DNA of 46,447 nucleotides, taken from NCBI GenBank assembly GCA_018714405.1, contig DVNM01000008.1, positions 1 to 46,447 of the forward strand, written 5' to 3'. Made by a program: the position numbers and the translations under genes. Shown one piece after another: positions 19,497-28,108 of the stretch. The notes beneath the pieces were generated by a model. That model did no database searches. It was not told the DNA's origin and saw only the letters and a list, made by a program, of their open reading frames with translations. The DNA is from Scybalenecus merdavium (GTDB taxonomy: Bacteria; Bacillota; Clostridia; Oscillospirales; Acutalibacteraceae). Numbering within the stretch: the stretch's first letter is position 1; each line of letters begins with the position of its first letter.

Positions 19497-20197
19497 ACCT
19501 CGCCCATCAGCTTCAGCGCATCCTTGGCCGCGTTTTGTTCGGCCTCTTTTTTAGAATGGCCGCGGCCGGAGCCGATCACATTGGACTCCAACATGACCAC
19601 GCAGCTAAACACGGGGTTGTGCGCCGGACCTTCCACTCCGGTGTGGGAATAGTGCACATGGTCACCGGGGTTTTGCTGCACGATCTCCTGCAGGCGGGTC
19701 TTATAATCCTCGTGTGCCGGCGCATGGCTCGGGTCAAAATTTTCGGGCCGGTCAATAAATTTTAAGACAAAGCGCCGTGCCTCTTCAATGCCGCCGTCCA
19801 GAAAAATAGCAGCGATCAGGCACTCAAATGTGTTTTCCAGGATAGACATGCGGTTGCGCCCGCCGTTCTCCTCTTCCCCGCGGCCCAGAAAAATGTAGCT
19901 GTTCAGATCGATCTCCGCAGCAAAGGCCGAAAGGCTTTTTTCACAAACGAGCGACGCGCGGATTTTGGAAAGGTCGCCTTCGTTGTCACGGCGAAATTTT
20001 TTATAAAGATAGTCCGAGGTGATGAATTCCAGCACCGCATCGCCGAGAAATTCCATGCGCTCGTTGTTTTCATAGTAACGGGCACGCGTTTCGTTGGCAA
20101 AGCTGGGGTGGTTCATGGCATTTTCCAAAATGGAACGGTCGCGAAACTTGTAGCCGATCGTTTTTTCCAGCTGTGAAAAAGGTTTTAGATTTTTCAA
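19493..20197 (-). CDS. rnc: Ribonuclease III
   Basis: Double-strand-specific endonuclease for rRNA processing and RNA turnover. 234 residues. The catalytic domain has the signature NERMEFLGDAVLEF and the acidic residues of FLDGGIEEAR. A C-terminal dsRNA-binding domain begins near residue 160 (DYKTRLQEIVQQ) and ends with GRGHSKKEAEQNAAKDAL. It overlaps plsX and the radical SAM gene by 4 to 5 bases. The acpP gene usual between plsX and rnc is absent. Confidence 0.97.
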   Translation of the reverse strand: MKNLKPFSQLEKTIGYKFRDRSILENAMNHPSFANETRARYYENNERMEFLGDAVLEFITSDYLYKKFRRDNEGDLSKIRASLVCEKSLSAFAAEIDLNSYIFLGRGEEENGGRNRMSILENTFECLIAAIFLDGGIEEARRFVLKFIDRPENFDPSHAPAHEDYKTRLQEIVQQNPGDHVHYSHTGVEGPAHNPVFSCVVMLESNVIGSGRGHSKKEAEQNAAKDALKLMGEV

Positions 20198-21189
20198 TGC
20201 GCTTCACCCTTTAACATGGTTTCGATCTCACCGGTCAGGTCGTTTTGTAAAAACAGCACCGCCTGGCGGATCGCATTTTTAAACGTTCTTGCATCTGCGC
20301 TGCCGTGCGCTTTAACGACAGGCTTTTTAACGCCCAAAATGACGGCGCCGCCGTACTCCTTGTAGTCAAACTGCTGTTTGAGCTTGTCCATTTGGTCTTT
20401 CACGGAAAGGTAAGCCAGCTTTGTGCGCAGGTTGTGCGTAAACACATCCTTGATGCAGCCCATCAGCGCCTTGGCCGTGCCCTCGTACGTTTTCAAAATC
20501 AAATTGCCGGAAAAACCGTCTGCCACGACCACGTCGGCCGCGCCGAACGGAATATCCCGCCCTTCGATATTGCCGGTAAAGTTCAAGCCGCTTTTCTGCA
20601 GCAGTGCATAAGCCTCCTGCTGCAGCGGCGTGCCTTTTTCGGCTTCGGCGCCATTGTTGGCAAGCGCCACACGCGGCGAAGCAAGACCGAATATCTTTTG
20701 CATATAAAGGCTGCCGATACGGCCAAACTGCACCAGCATTTCCGCACGGCACTGCGCGTTTGCGCCGCAGTCCATCAGCACAAACGGCGTTTTGGCAGAC
20801 GGCATGACCGAAGCGATGGCCGGCCGGATCACCCCGGGAATGCGCTTGGTGATCAAAGTTGCACCGACCGTCAGTGCACCGGTATTGCCGGCGCTGACAA
20901 ACGCGTCGCCTGCGCCTTCGTTCAGCAGACGAAAGCCCAGCGCCATGGAGGAATCCTTTTTTTCTTTTAAAACCGAGCGCGGCGAATCGTGCATCGTCAC
21001 CACGTCCGGACAGTCGGCGATTTCCGTGCCCGAAAGATCCAGTCCGTTTTCCTGCGCGCAGCGGCGAATCTGCGTTTCCCTGCCGGTCAGCAGGATCTGC
21101 ACGCCGAATTCCTTGGCAGCCATCAGACTGCCCTTTAAAATTTCGAGCGGCGCATGGTCGCCGCCAAAGCAGTCAACAATAATTTTCAT
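20194..21189 (-). CDS. plsX: Phosphate acyltransferase PlsX
   Basis: Makes acyl-phosphate from acyl-ACP, the first step of phospholipid synthesis in most Gram-positives; peripheral membrane protein. 331 residues. Family motifs are IIVDCFGGDHAP at the N terminus, SAGNTGALTVGAT, the ALANNGAEAEKGT stretch and VVADGFSGN. It is followed at once by rnc (4-base overlap) and abuts trmFO. Confidence 0.97.
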   Translation of the reverse strand: MKIIVDCFGGDHAPLEILKGSLMAAKEFGVQILLTGRETQIRRCAQENGLDLSGTEIADCPDVVTMHDSPRSVLKEKKDSSMALGFRLLNEGAGDAFVSAGNTGALTVGATLITKRIPGVIRPAIASVMPSAKTPFVLMDCGANAQCRAEMLVQFGRIGSLYMQKIFGLASPRVALANNGAEAEKGTPLQQEAYALLQKSGLNFTGNIEGRDIPFGAADVVVADGFSGNLILKTYEGTAKALMGCIKDVFTHNLRTKLAYLSVKDQMDKLKQQFDYKEYGGAVILGVKKPVVKAHGSADARTFKNAIRQAVLFLQNDLTGEIETMLKGEAH

Positions 21190-22491
21190 TTAATACCCCA
21201 ACGTTTCCATCACTTGAAGCGCGCGCTGTGCCAGTGCAGCATATCGCGCCTTTTTGTCTCTGATTTTCGGCTCGATCGGCGGCAAAATACCAAAATTGGC
21301 GCCCATTGGCTGAAAATGCTTTACACTCGGATCGCTGATATAATGTGACAGCGCGCCGATCATCGTTGTCTCGGGCAGGACGAGCGTCGCCCGCCCCTGT
21401 GCGCGGCGCACGGCGTTTATACCGGCTAAAATGCCGCTTGCCGCCGATTCCATATAGCCTTCCACGCCGGTGATCTGCCCGGCAAAAAACAGGTTTTCAT
21501 TGCTGCGCAGGCTGAAATCCGCATTAAGCAGCCGCGGCGAATCTATAAAAGAATTGCGGTGCATTACGCCGTAACGGACAAACTCAGCATTTGCAAGCCC
21601 GGGGATCATGGAAAAGACCCGCTTTTGCTCGGGAAATTTCAGATTGGTCTGAAAACCGACCAGATTGAACATCGTACCCGCCGCATTTTCACGCCGCAGC
21701 TGTACAGCCGCCCACGGCCGGTGCCCGGTAGCCGGGTCCACAAGACCGACCGGCTTCATGGGGCCGTAGCGAATGGCGTCGCGCCCTCGCTTGGCCAGCA
21801 CTTCGATCGGCATGCAGCCTTCGTACACGTCAAATTCATGCAGCCGGGCGCTTTCTGCGTGGATAAGCGCTTCGTGAAACGCTTCGTACTGTGCCTTATT
21901 AAACGGGCAATTTAAGTAATCGGCTTCGCCCCCGCGGCCGTAACGCGATGCGCCGAACACAATTTGCATATCGACCGACTCAGCCGTTACGATCGGCGCG
22001 GCAGCGTCATAAAACGAAAGGTAGCCGCCGGTCATGGCCTGTATGGCCTCGCCAAGCGCACCGGCAGTCAGCGGCCCTGTGGCGATGACCGTAATTTGGT
22101 TTTCGCCTGTCTGCGTATTTTCGGCCACTGCGTGCTGCACATGAATCAGCGGATGCGCATGGATCTTTTCCGTCACCATAGCCGAAAACTGCTCGCGGTC
22201 CACCGCCAGTGCACCGCCGGCCGGCACGCTGCACGCCAGCGCGCAGGCCACCGTCAAACTGCCCAGGCGCTGCATTTCCGCCTTTAAAAGGCCGGCCGCA
22301 CTTTCCAGCCGCATGGCTTTAAGCGAATTGGAGCAGACAAGCTCAGCAAAATTTTCACTTTTATGCGCCGGCGAAAATTGCAGCGGTTTCATCTCAGTCA
22401 GCGTAACTTCAAAACCGGCATTTGCAATTTGCCAGGCGCTCTCCACGCCGGCCAGGCCGGCGCCGATGACCTGAAATTTAACTTTACTCAC
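21190..22491 (-). CDS. trmFO: Folate-dependent tRNA-U54 methyltransferase TrmFO
   Basis: FAD and methylene-tetrahydrofolate dependent enzyme that makes 5-methyluridine at position 54 of tRNA. 433 residues. The FAD-binding motif VIGAGLAGVESA is at the N terminus, with SENFAELVCSNSLKA, TGPLTAGAL and GVEGYMESAASG further on. GTG 22491 is the preferred start: it gives the normal N terminus (VSKVKFQV) and an 8-base overlap with topA. The frame stays open upstream, but there it only shadows the topA zinc-finger region. Confidence 0.95.
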   Translation of the reverse strand: MSKVKFQVIGAGLAGVESAWQIANAGFEVTLTEMKPLQFSPAHKSENFAELVCSNSLKAMRLESAAGLLKAEMQRLGSLTVACALACSVPAGGALAVDREQFSAMVTEKIHAHPLIHVQHAVAENTQTGENQITVIATGPLTAGALGEAIQAMTGGYLSFYDAAAPIVTAESVDMQIVFGASRYGRGGEADYLNCPFNKAQYEAFHEALIHAESARLHEFDVYEGCMPIEVLAKRGRDAIRYGPMKPVGLVDPATGHRPWAAVQLRRENAAGTMFNLVGFQTNLKFPEQKRVFSMIPGLANAEFVRYGVMHRNSFIDSPRLLNADFSLRSNENLFFAGQITGVEGYMESAASGILAGINAVRRAQGRATLVLPETTMIGALSHYISDPSVKHFQPMGANFGILPPIEPKIRDKKARYAALAQRALQVMETLGY

Positions 22492-24577
22492 TTTTTTTAC
22501 TCTTTTTCTGGATCTTCTGTGAATAGCCGCATTTCTCGTCCTCGCACACCAGCAGACCGCCGCGGCGCTTGAACAGCGACTTTCCGCACTTGGGACAGTG
22601 CTCTTCGGTGGGCACATCCCACGTCATGAAGTTGCAGTTCGGGTAATTGGAGCAGCCGTAAAAAGGTACGCCCTTTTTCGTCTTTTTCTCGATCACGTCA
22701 CCGCCGCAGACCGGGCACTTGGCCTTAGTCTTAAAGATAAGCGGCTTTGTGTTTTTGCACTCCGGATACCCCGGGCAGGCCAGGAATTTACCGTAGCGGC
22801 CCACTTTTACGACCATATGGCGGCCGCACTTTTCGCAGATTTCGTCCGTCTCCTCCTCTTTCAGGTGGATCTTGACACCCTGCATTTCGCGCTTGGCCTT
22901 TTCGAGCGGTTCTTCAAAATCATCATAATAATGACGGATCATGTCGATATAGTTACGCTGACCCATATCGATCTTGTCCAGGTCGGTCTCCATCTGCGAT
23001 GTATATTTCACGTTAACGATATTCGGCATACGCTCTTTCAGCAGCTTGGTCACAGCTTCGCCGAGCTCGGTCGGCACAAACTGCTTGCCCTCGCGCACAA
23101 CGTATTCACGCGCCACGATGGTGGACGTGATCGTCAGGTAGGTGCTGGGGCGGCCGACGCCGTTTTCCTCCAGCGCTTTGGTCAAGGACGCTTCGGTGTA
23201 CCGGGGCGGCGGCTGTGTAAAATGCTGGTTGCCGTGCATTTCCTTAAGCTTCAGCTTGTCGCCGCTTTGCATCGGCGGCAGCGCACCGCCTTCGGCCTTG
23301 TCGTCGTCCCTGCCCTCTTCATAAAGCGTGGTAAAACCGTCAAACTTCACAACATAACCGGTCGCCGAAAAGACGCAGTCCCCGGCGCCGATTTCAACCT
23401 TCATCGTCTCCTGCTGGCAGTTTTCCATCAGCGAAGCGATGAAGCGCTCCCAGATCAGCTTATAGATTTTATACTGGTCGGTGGTAAGGCTTGCCTTGAC
23501 TTTGTCGGGCGACAATTCCGGCATGGAGGGACGAATGGCCTCGTGCCCGTCCTGGATGTTGTTTTTCGACTTAAAATAGCGCGGCTTTTTAGGCAGATAT
23601 TTTTCACCGTATGTTTGCGCAATATAGCTGTTGCCGGCTGCGCGTGCCTCTTCTGAAATGCGCAGCGAATCGGTACGCATATAAGTGATAAGACCGACAC
23701 TGCCCATGCCCGGGATCTCCAGGCCTTCGTAAAGCTCCTGCGCAGCTTTCATGGTGCGCTTGGCCTGGAAATTCAGCTTTCTTGAAGCCTCCTGCTGCAG
23801 TGTAGAGGTCGTGAACGGCGGCGCCGGACTTTTGCGGCGCGTGCCTTTTTTTACAGACAGGACCGTGTACGCGACCCCCTCCAGACCGGCCAGAATGGCA
23901 TCGGCCTCTTCCTTGCAGGTGATTTTGATTTTTTCACCGTTTTTGGAGACAAACGAGGCAGCAAAACTTTTGCGCTCCGGCGGATTGGTGAACTTGGCGT
24001 CGATCGTCCAGTACTCTTCTGCCTTAAAAGCACGGATCTCTTCCTCGCGGTCCACGACCAGACGCAGCGCCACGCTCTGCACGCGCCCGGCGCTCAGGCC
24101 GCGGTGGATCTTCTGCGAAATGAACGGGCTGAGTTTATAGCCGATCAGGCGGTCCAGAATACGGCGCGCCTGCTGCGCATTGACAAGGTCAATGTTGATC
24201 TCGCGCGGGTTCTCCATGCCGTCATGCACGCCGTGCTTTGTGATCTCATTGAACGTGACACGGTTTTTGTCGTGCAGATCGAGCCCCAGGATCGTAGCCA
24301 GATGCCACGAGATCGCCTCTCCCTCACGGTCAGGGTCGCCTGCGAGATACACATAATCGGAGCGTTTGACTTTATCCTTCAGCTCCTGGATGAGCTTTTC
24401 CTTGCCGGGAATGATCTCGTACTTCGGCGCAAAATCATGATTTATATCAACGCTGAGCCGTGCAGCCGGCAGGTCACGGACATGGCCCTTGGATGCGACC
24501 ACGTCGTAGCCCGAGCCCAAATAGTTTTTAATGCTCTTGGCCTTTGCCGGTGACTCAACAATTACAAGTTTTGACAT
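22484..24577 (-). CDS. topA: DNA topoisomerase I
   Basis: Type IA topoisomerase that relaxes negative supercoils. 697 residues. The N-terminal TOPRIM domain has LVIVESPAKAKSIKNYL and AGDPDREGEAISW. The active-site tyrosine is in GLITYMRTDSLRIS. Three C-terminal Cys4 zinc ribbons follow (CEKCG...CPGYPEC, CPVCGG...CSNYPNC, CPKCG...CEDEKC), then a Lys-rich tail. It follows dprA by 15 bases and overlaps trmFO, a gene order common in Firmicutes. Confidence 0.98.
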   Translation of the reverse strand: MSKLVIVESPAKAKSIKNYLGSGYDVVASKGHVRDLPAARLSVDINHDFAPKYEIIPGKEKLIQELKDKVKRSDYVYLAGDPDREGEAISWHLATILGLDLHDKNRVTFNEITKHGVHDGMENPREINIDLVNAQQARRILDRLIGYKLSPFISQKIHRGLSAGRVQSVALRLVVDREEEIRAFKAEEYWTIDAKFTNPPERKSFAASFVSKNGEKIKITCKEEADAILAGLEGVAYTVLSVKKGTRRKSPAPPFTTSTLQQEASRKLNFQAKRTMKAAQELYEGLEIPGMGSVGLITYMRTDSLRISEEARAAGNSYIAQTYGEKYLPKKPRYFKSKNNIQDGHEAIRPSMPELSPDKVKASLTTDQYKIYKLIWERFIASLMENCQQETMKVEIGAGDCVFSATGYVVKFDGFTTLYEEGRDDDKAEGGALPPMQSGDKLKLKEMHGNQHFTQPPPRYTEASLTKALEENGVGRPSTYLTITSTIVAREYVVREGKQFVPTELGEAVTKLLKERMPNIVNVKYTSQMETDLDKIDMGQRNYIDMIRHYYDDFEEPLEKAKREMQGVKIHLKEEETDEICEKCGRHMVVKVGRYGKFLACPGYPECKNTKPLIFKTKAKCPVCGGDVIEKKTKKGVPFYGCSNYPNCNFMTWDVPTEEHCPKCGKSLFKRRGGLLVCEDEKCGYSQKIQKKSKKSE

Positions 24578-24592
24578 AAAATGTTCCTTTCG

Positions 24593-25804
24593 TCAGAGTT
24601 TTTTATAGCGTTTGCCGCTTGCCGACAACGCCAGCTCCTGGATCTCCAGGATGCTCAAAGCGCTCAGCACACGGCCGGACGGCAAGTGGCAGCGTTCAGA
24701 AATAACGTCTACATGTTCATAATCCGAACCGAGCTGCGCATATACCGCCTGCAGATCACCGCTGAGCGCCTGCACCTTTTCGGCACGGGCTGCATTTTCA
24801 CTGCGGCTTTTCTGTGTATTTTCAAACGCCGTCTCCTTTTGGGATTCGGCCGAAAAATCCGAATTGGCATTTCGCCGCCCGCTGCGGGCAAGCATTTGCT
24901 GAAAGTCCGGGACCTCATGCCCCTGCAGATAAGGATAACGCTGCAGATACGGGCTGATCAGATCATTCGGCTGTGTAACGAGCATAGCGCCGTCGCCCAG
25001 CAGCTGGTTGGTGCCGCTGTACTGCGCGTCGATGATGCTGGAGGGCACAGCGTATACGTCGCGCCCTTGTTCGGCCGCAAAGCGCGCCGTGATCAGACTG
25101 CCGGACTTCTGACCGGCTTCCACAACGACCACGCCGTCAGACAAACCGCTGATGATGCGGTTGCGCATGGGGAACGTAAAGCGCGCCGCCTGCGTATACG
25201 GCGGAAATTCCGTAACGAGCGCGCCGTTTGCGCGCACACTTTCACGCAGCTGCCGGTTGGCGTAAAGGTATTTGGCGCCGAGGCCGCAGCCAAGCACACA
25301 GATCGTTTTGCCGCCGGCCGTAATGGCACCGGTGTGCGCCGCCGAATCAACGCCGAGCGCACCGCCACTGATGACTACCGCACCGGCCGAAGCTGCGCCG
25401 CTGCAAAGCAGATTTGCGACCTGCAGCGCGTAGCCGGAGGCTTTGCGTGTGCCGACGACGGCCAGGGTACACAGCCCGTCAACAGGCGGCAGCGTGCCGT
25501 CAATATAGAGCACGCACGGCGGATTGTAAATATTTTTAAGCTTTTCCGGATAATCCGGTGCATCAAACGGCAGGATCTGCCAGCCGTGCGCACGGCACTG
25601 GTAAATGATTTTTGTGCAGTCGTCGAGCGAGACCGAGGCGGCACGCTCCAGCTGCTTGGAAGAAAACAGGCCGCTGCTTTTCCGTTCAGCCTGTGCGGCG
25701 CGGTAAACGCCCTCGGGTGTGCCGAAATGCGCCAGCAGCGACTTGAAAAATGCGCCTTCGCCCAGCACGCGCTGCAGCCACAGCCAGTAAATTACGCTGT
25801 TCAT
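24593..25804 (-). CDS. dprA: DNA-processing protein DprA
   Basis: Binds single-stranded DNA entering during transformation and loads RecA. 403 residues. A helical N-terminal region is followed by the Rossmann-like domain with VVGTRKASGYA, SGGALGVDSAAH, VLGCGLG, FPMRNRIISGLSDGVVVVEA and SGSLITARFA. A variable linker (about 305-345) leads to a C-terminal winged-helix domain. It lies between the RNA methyltransferase (adjacent) and topA. No other competence genes are visible here. Confidence 0.95.
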   Translation of the reverse strand: MNSVIYWLWLQRVLGEGAFFKSLLAHFGTPEGVYRAAQAERKSSGLFSSKQLERAASVSLDDCTKIIYQCRAHGWQILPFDAPDYPEKLKNIYNPPCVLYIDGTLPPVDGLCTLAVVGTRKASGYALQVANLLCSGAASAGAVVISGGALGVDSAAHTGAITAGGKTICVLGCGLGAKYLYANRQLRESVRANGALVTEFPPYTQAARFTFPMRNRIISGLSDGVVVVEAGQKSGSLITARFAAEQGRDVYAVPSSIIDAQYSGTNQLLGDGAMLVTQPNDLISPYLQRYPYLQGHEVPDFQQMLARSGRRNANSDFSAESQKETAFENTQKSRSENAARAEKVQALSGDLQAVYAQLGSDYEHVDVISERCHLPSGRVLSALSILEIQELALSASGKRYKKL

Positions 25805-26584
25805 TCAATCCCTCCGCAGCATTTCCCACATGACGATCGCCCCGGCCGTAGCGGCATTCAGGCTTTCGGCCTGGCCGCGCATGCGCACGGTGATCAGCCG
25901 GTCGCATACGGCTTTGACCTGTTTGCTGACGCCGCTGCCCTCGTTGCCGATCACACAGACTGCGCCAGACGAAAAATCGCACGTCGTAATGTCTTTCACA
26001 TAGGATTCCGGCACGGTAGCGTAAAGCGGAATTTTGCCCTTGAAGCTGCTTAAGTAGGCCGCCAGGTCGCCGCACACATGCACCGGCAAACGCAGCAGAC
26101 TGCCCATAGAAGCACGCAGCGCCTTGGGGTTGTAAAGGTCGCAGCCGCCGCCGATAATCAGACCGGAAATGCCGAGCGCTTCAGCCGTCCGCCCCAGCGC
26201 ACCGAGATTGGCTGGATCCTGAACCTGGTCAAGCGCTATATATTTTTGCGCAAAATCCAGTGAAAATTCCCTCTCCTGCACAGAACACACGGCGAACACG
26301 CCCTGCGGTGTGACTGTGTCTGTGATTTTGGAGGCTATGTCCTGCGTGATCAGAAAAACACGGCCGCTGTTTGCGCAGAGCTCTTCAAACAGTTCCGGCC
26401 ATTTTTGTGTGAATGCCGGCGTGACAAAAAGCCACAGGATCTGCACGCCGGAGCGCAGCGTGTCGCCGCACAGGCGCGCGCCCTCCAGAACGAACTGCTG
26501 CTTTTCACGGCGGTATTTTGCCGAGGTGAACAGCCGCACGGTTTCCTTTACCCAGGGATTTGATTTTGAAGTGATTTTTTCCAT
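25805..26584 (-). CDS. SpoU/TrmH-family RNA 2'-O-methyltransferase
   Basis: 259 residues of the SPOUT fold. An N-terminal substrate-binding domain (starting MEKITSKSNPWVKE) is followed by the knotted SAM domain. Its motifs are DPANLGALGRTAEA (motif 1), VIGNEGSGVS (motif 2) and RGQAESLNAATAGAI (motif 3). The target nucleotide, in rRNA or tRNA, cannot be told from sequence. It resembles the ysgA type that often lies next to rplT. It is the first gene of the 15-gene run and has its own promoter (26625-26653). Confidence 0.9.
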   Translation of the reverse strand: MEKITSKSNPWVKETVRLFTSAKYRREKQQFVLEGARLCGDTLRSGVQILWLFVTPAFTQKWPELFEELCANSGRVFLITQDIASKITDTVTPQGVFAVCSVQEREFSLDFAQKYIALDQVQDPANLGALGRTAEALGISGLIIGGGCDLYNPKALRASMGSLLRLPVHVCGDLAAYLSSFKGKIPLYATVPESYVKDITTCDFSSGAVCVIGNEGSGVSKQVKAVCDRLITVRMRGQAESLNAATAGAIVMWEMLRRD

Positions 26585-26624
26585 AGATCTCCTGCAGTTT
26601 TGTGAACCGGCGCTTTCGCGCTTT

Positions 26625-26653
26625 ATAATAGGTTACAGTAATATATAGAACAA
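26625..26653 (-). promoter_or_regulatory. Promoter of the housekeeping operon
   Basis: On the minus strand: -35 TTGTTC (26648-26653), 17-bp spacer, -10 TATTAT (26625-26630). It lies about 40 bases upstream of the RNA methyltransferase gene, and a short GCGC-GAAA-GCGC type hairpin sits in the leader. It may drive all genes down to leuS. Confidence 0.6.
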
Positions 26654-26742
26654 TCAAAAATATAATAACACAAAAATGCAAAAGTGCAAGAAAAATATAT
26701 AAGCAAACCGTGAATATTTTGAGACCAGGCCGTTTAAGGCAG

Positions 26743-26781
26743 AAAAAAACAGACGATAACGCACGGCGGCCTTATCGTCTG
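26743..26781 (-). terminator. Terminator after rplT
   Basis: The stem CAGACGATAA / TTATCGTCTG (26772-26781 / 26750-26759) is followed on the minus strand by T7. It lies 8 bases after the rplT stop codon and ends the infC-rpmI-rplT transcript. Confidence 0.92.
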
Positions 26782-26788
26782 CAGGTGG

Positions 26789-27142
26789 TTAAAGCGCTGC
26801 TTTCGCAGTCTCGACCAGCGCGGTGAACGCAGCGGGGTCAGAGATCGCAATTTCCGAAAGCATTTTTCTGTTCAGCTCCACGCCGGCCTTTTTCAGACCG
26901 TTCATGAACGTAGAGTAGTTGATGCCGTTTGCTTTGCAGCCGGCGGAAATGCGGGTGATCCAGAGCTTTCTGAACTCTCTTTTCTTCTGCTTTCTGCCGA
27001 TGTAAGCATAGTTGCCGGACTTCATAACGGCCTGCTTTGCCGTTTTGAACAGGCGGCTCTTAGAACCGTAATAGCCCTTTGCGAGCTTTAAAACTCTTTT
27101 TCTTCTTTTGCGTGTGGCCAACGCGCCTTTTACTCTTGCCAT
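26789..27142 (-). CDS. rplT: 50S ribosomal protein L20
   Basis: 117 residues, very basic. The family N terminus MARVKGALATRKRRK and core YYGSKSRLFKTAKQAVMKSGNYAY-type segment are seen. It is needed for early 50S assembly, and in Firmicutes it also represses its own operon by binding the infC leader. Last gene of the infC-rpmI-rplT operon. Confidence 0.99.
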   Translation of the reverse strand: MARVKGALATRKRRKRVLKLAKGYYGSKSRLFKTAKQAVMKSGNYAYIGRKQKKREFRKLWITRISAGCKANGINYSTFMNGLKKAGVELNRKMLSEIAISDPAAFTALVETAKAAL

Positions 27143-27180
27143 TTTACATTACCTCCGAAATATTTTAGATGAACTGCGGC

Positions 27181-27378
27181 TTATTTATATGGAACAAGGC
27201 GCTTGCATTGCTTCATATTGGTGTCGTCAACGATCGTGGACTTGCGCAGGTTTCTTTTACGCTTGGTGCTTTTTTTGGTAAGAATATGGGATGTGTAGGC
27301 GTGGGCTCTTTTGATTTTGCCCGTTTTCGTTGTTCTGAAACGTTTTTTTGCGCCACTGTGCGTTTTGATTTTTGGCAT
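27181..27378 (-). CDS. rpmI: 50S ribosomal protein L35
   Basis: 65 residues with the family start MPKIKTHSGAKKRF and a strongly basic sequence. The open frame extends further upstream, but ATG 27378 with GGAGGAATAAAA in front of it gives the standard length. It lies between infC and rplT. Confidence 0.99.
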   Translation of the reverse strand: MPKIKTHSGAKKRFRTTKTGKIKRAHAYTSHILTKKSTKRKRNLRKSTIVDDTNMKQCKRLVPYK

Positions 27379-27403
27379 TTTTATTCCTCCAACATTTAAT
27401 TTA

Positions 27404-27919
27404 CTATTTATCTTTGCGCGACATGAACATAAGGATCTGCCGCCCTTCCAGCTTTGGCTGTTTGTCAACAGCACCGTCTTCCGCCAATGCCTCTGCAAAG
27501 CGCTTCATAGTAGCCTCGCCCAGTTCGGGGTGGCCCATTTCACGGCCGCGCAGACGGATCGACACCTTCAGTTTATTGCCGGCGGCAAGAAACTTTTTGG
27601 CGTGGTTGACTTTTGTGTTGAAATCGTGCACATCAATGTTCAGCGAAAGGCGGATCTCTTTCGTTTCGATCACTTTCTGGTTTTTGCGCGCTTCCTTTTC
27701 GCGTTTTGCTTTTTCAAAACGGTACTTGCCGTAATCCATGATTTTGCACACGGGCGGCTTGGATTGCGGCGCAATTTTGACCAGGTCAAGATTGCTGTCC
27801 TCAGCGATCCTTAACGCTTCTTTCGCGCTCATAATGCCGAGCTGTTCACCTGTAGCAGAAATCAGGCGCACTTCCCGGTCCTTGATTTCATTGTTGATCT
27901 GCTGCGTTTCTTTGGCTAT
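27404..27919 (-). CDS. infC: Translation initiation factor IF-3, apparent AUA start
   Basis: Factor that binds the 30S subunit and checks start-codon pairing. The N domain has NNEIKDREVRLI and KEALRIAEDSNLDLVKIAP; a Lys-rich linker follows; the C domain has KEIRLSLNIDVHDF and RLRGREMGHPELG. No ATG, GTG or TTG gives a sensible start with good spacing. ATA at 27917-27919 follows TAAGGTG by 6 bases and yields 171 residues, the usual length. A GTG 9 bases further upstream is the alternative. A non-AUG start would fit the known autoregulation of infC by start-codon discrimination. Confidence 0.93.
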   Translation of the reverse strand: MAKETQQINNEIKDREVRLISATGEQLGIMSAKEALRIAEDSNLDLVKIAPQSKPPVCKIMDYGKYRFEKAKREKEARKNQKVIETKEIRLSLNIDVHDFNTKVNHAKKFLAAGNKLKVSIRLRGREMGHPELGEATMKRFAEALAEDGAVDKQPKLEGRQILMFMSRKDK

Positions 27920-28057
27920 GGAAAACACCTTACCTTTACAAAAATAAATGTGCGAACGCAAAGCGCCCGCACATTACCAAACTGCAAATCAAGCAAAATT
28001 CAGTATTGCCCTTTTCGCAAAGCTGAAGGGGAGAACGGGTGCGTTCTGCTTTGTTGT
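27920..28057 (-). promoter_or_regulatory. infC leader with attenuator hairpin (L20-leader type)
   Basis: The leader between promoter and infC holds several hairpins. One is AGAACG / CGTTCT (28032-28047). A terminator-like one has stem AATGTGCG / CGCACATT (27947-27954 / 27968-27975) with extra inner pairing and is followed by TATTTTTG. In Bacillus-type infC operons L20 binds such a leader and causes premature termination. That mechanism is assumed here from gene context, not shown. Confidence 0.65.
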
Positions 28058-28063
28058 GATGGT

Positions 28064-28092
28064 ATGATAACACAAAGAAAGCGCTTTGTCAA
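28064..28092 (-). promoter_or_regulatory. Strong sigma-A promoter of infC-rpmI-rplT
   Basis: On the minus strand: -35 TTGACA (28087-28092), 17-bp spacer, -10 TATCAT (28064-28069). The -35 lies inside the loop of an inverted repeat (28074-28103) that starts just after the mltG stop codon and may also serve as a weak mltG terminator. Confidence 0.85.
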
Positions 28093-28108
28093 GCACTTTC
28101 TTTTCCGG

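Noticed and set aside
22492..22617. N-terminal extension of trmFO
   Set aside because: It is the shadow of the topA zinc-ribbon region; the FAD motif must lie near the N terminus.
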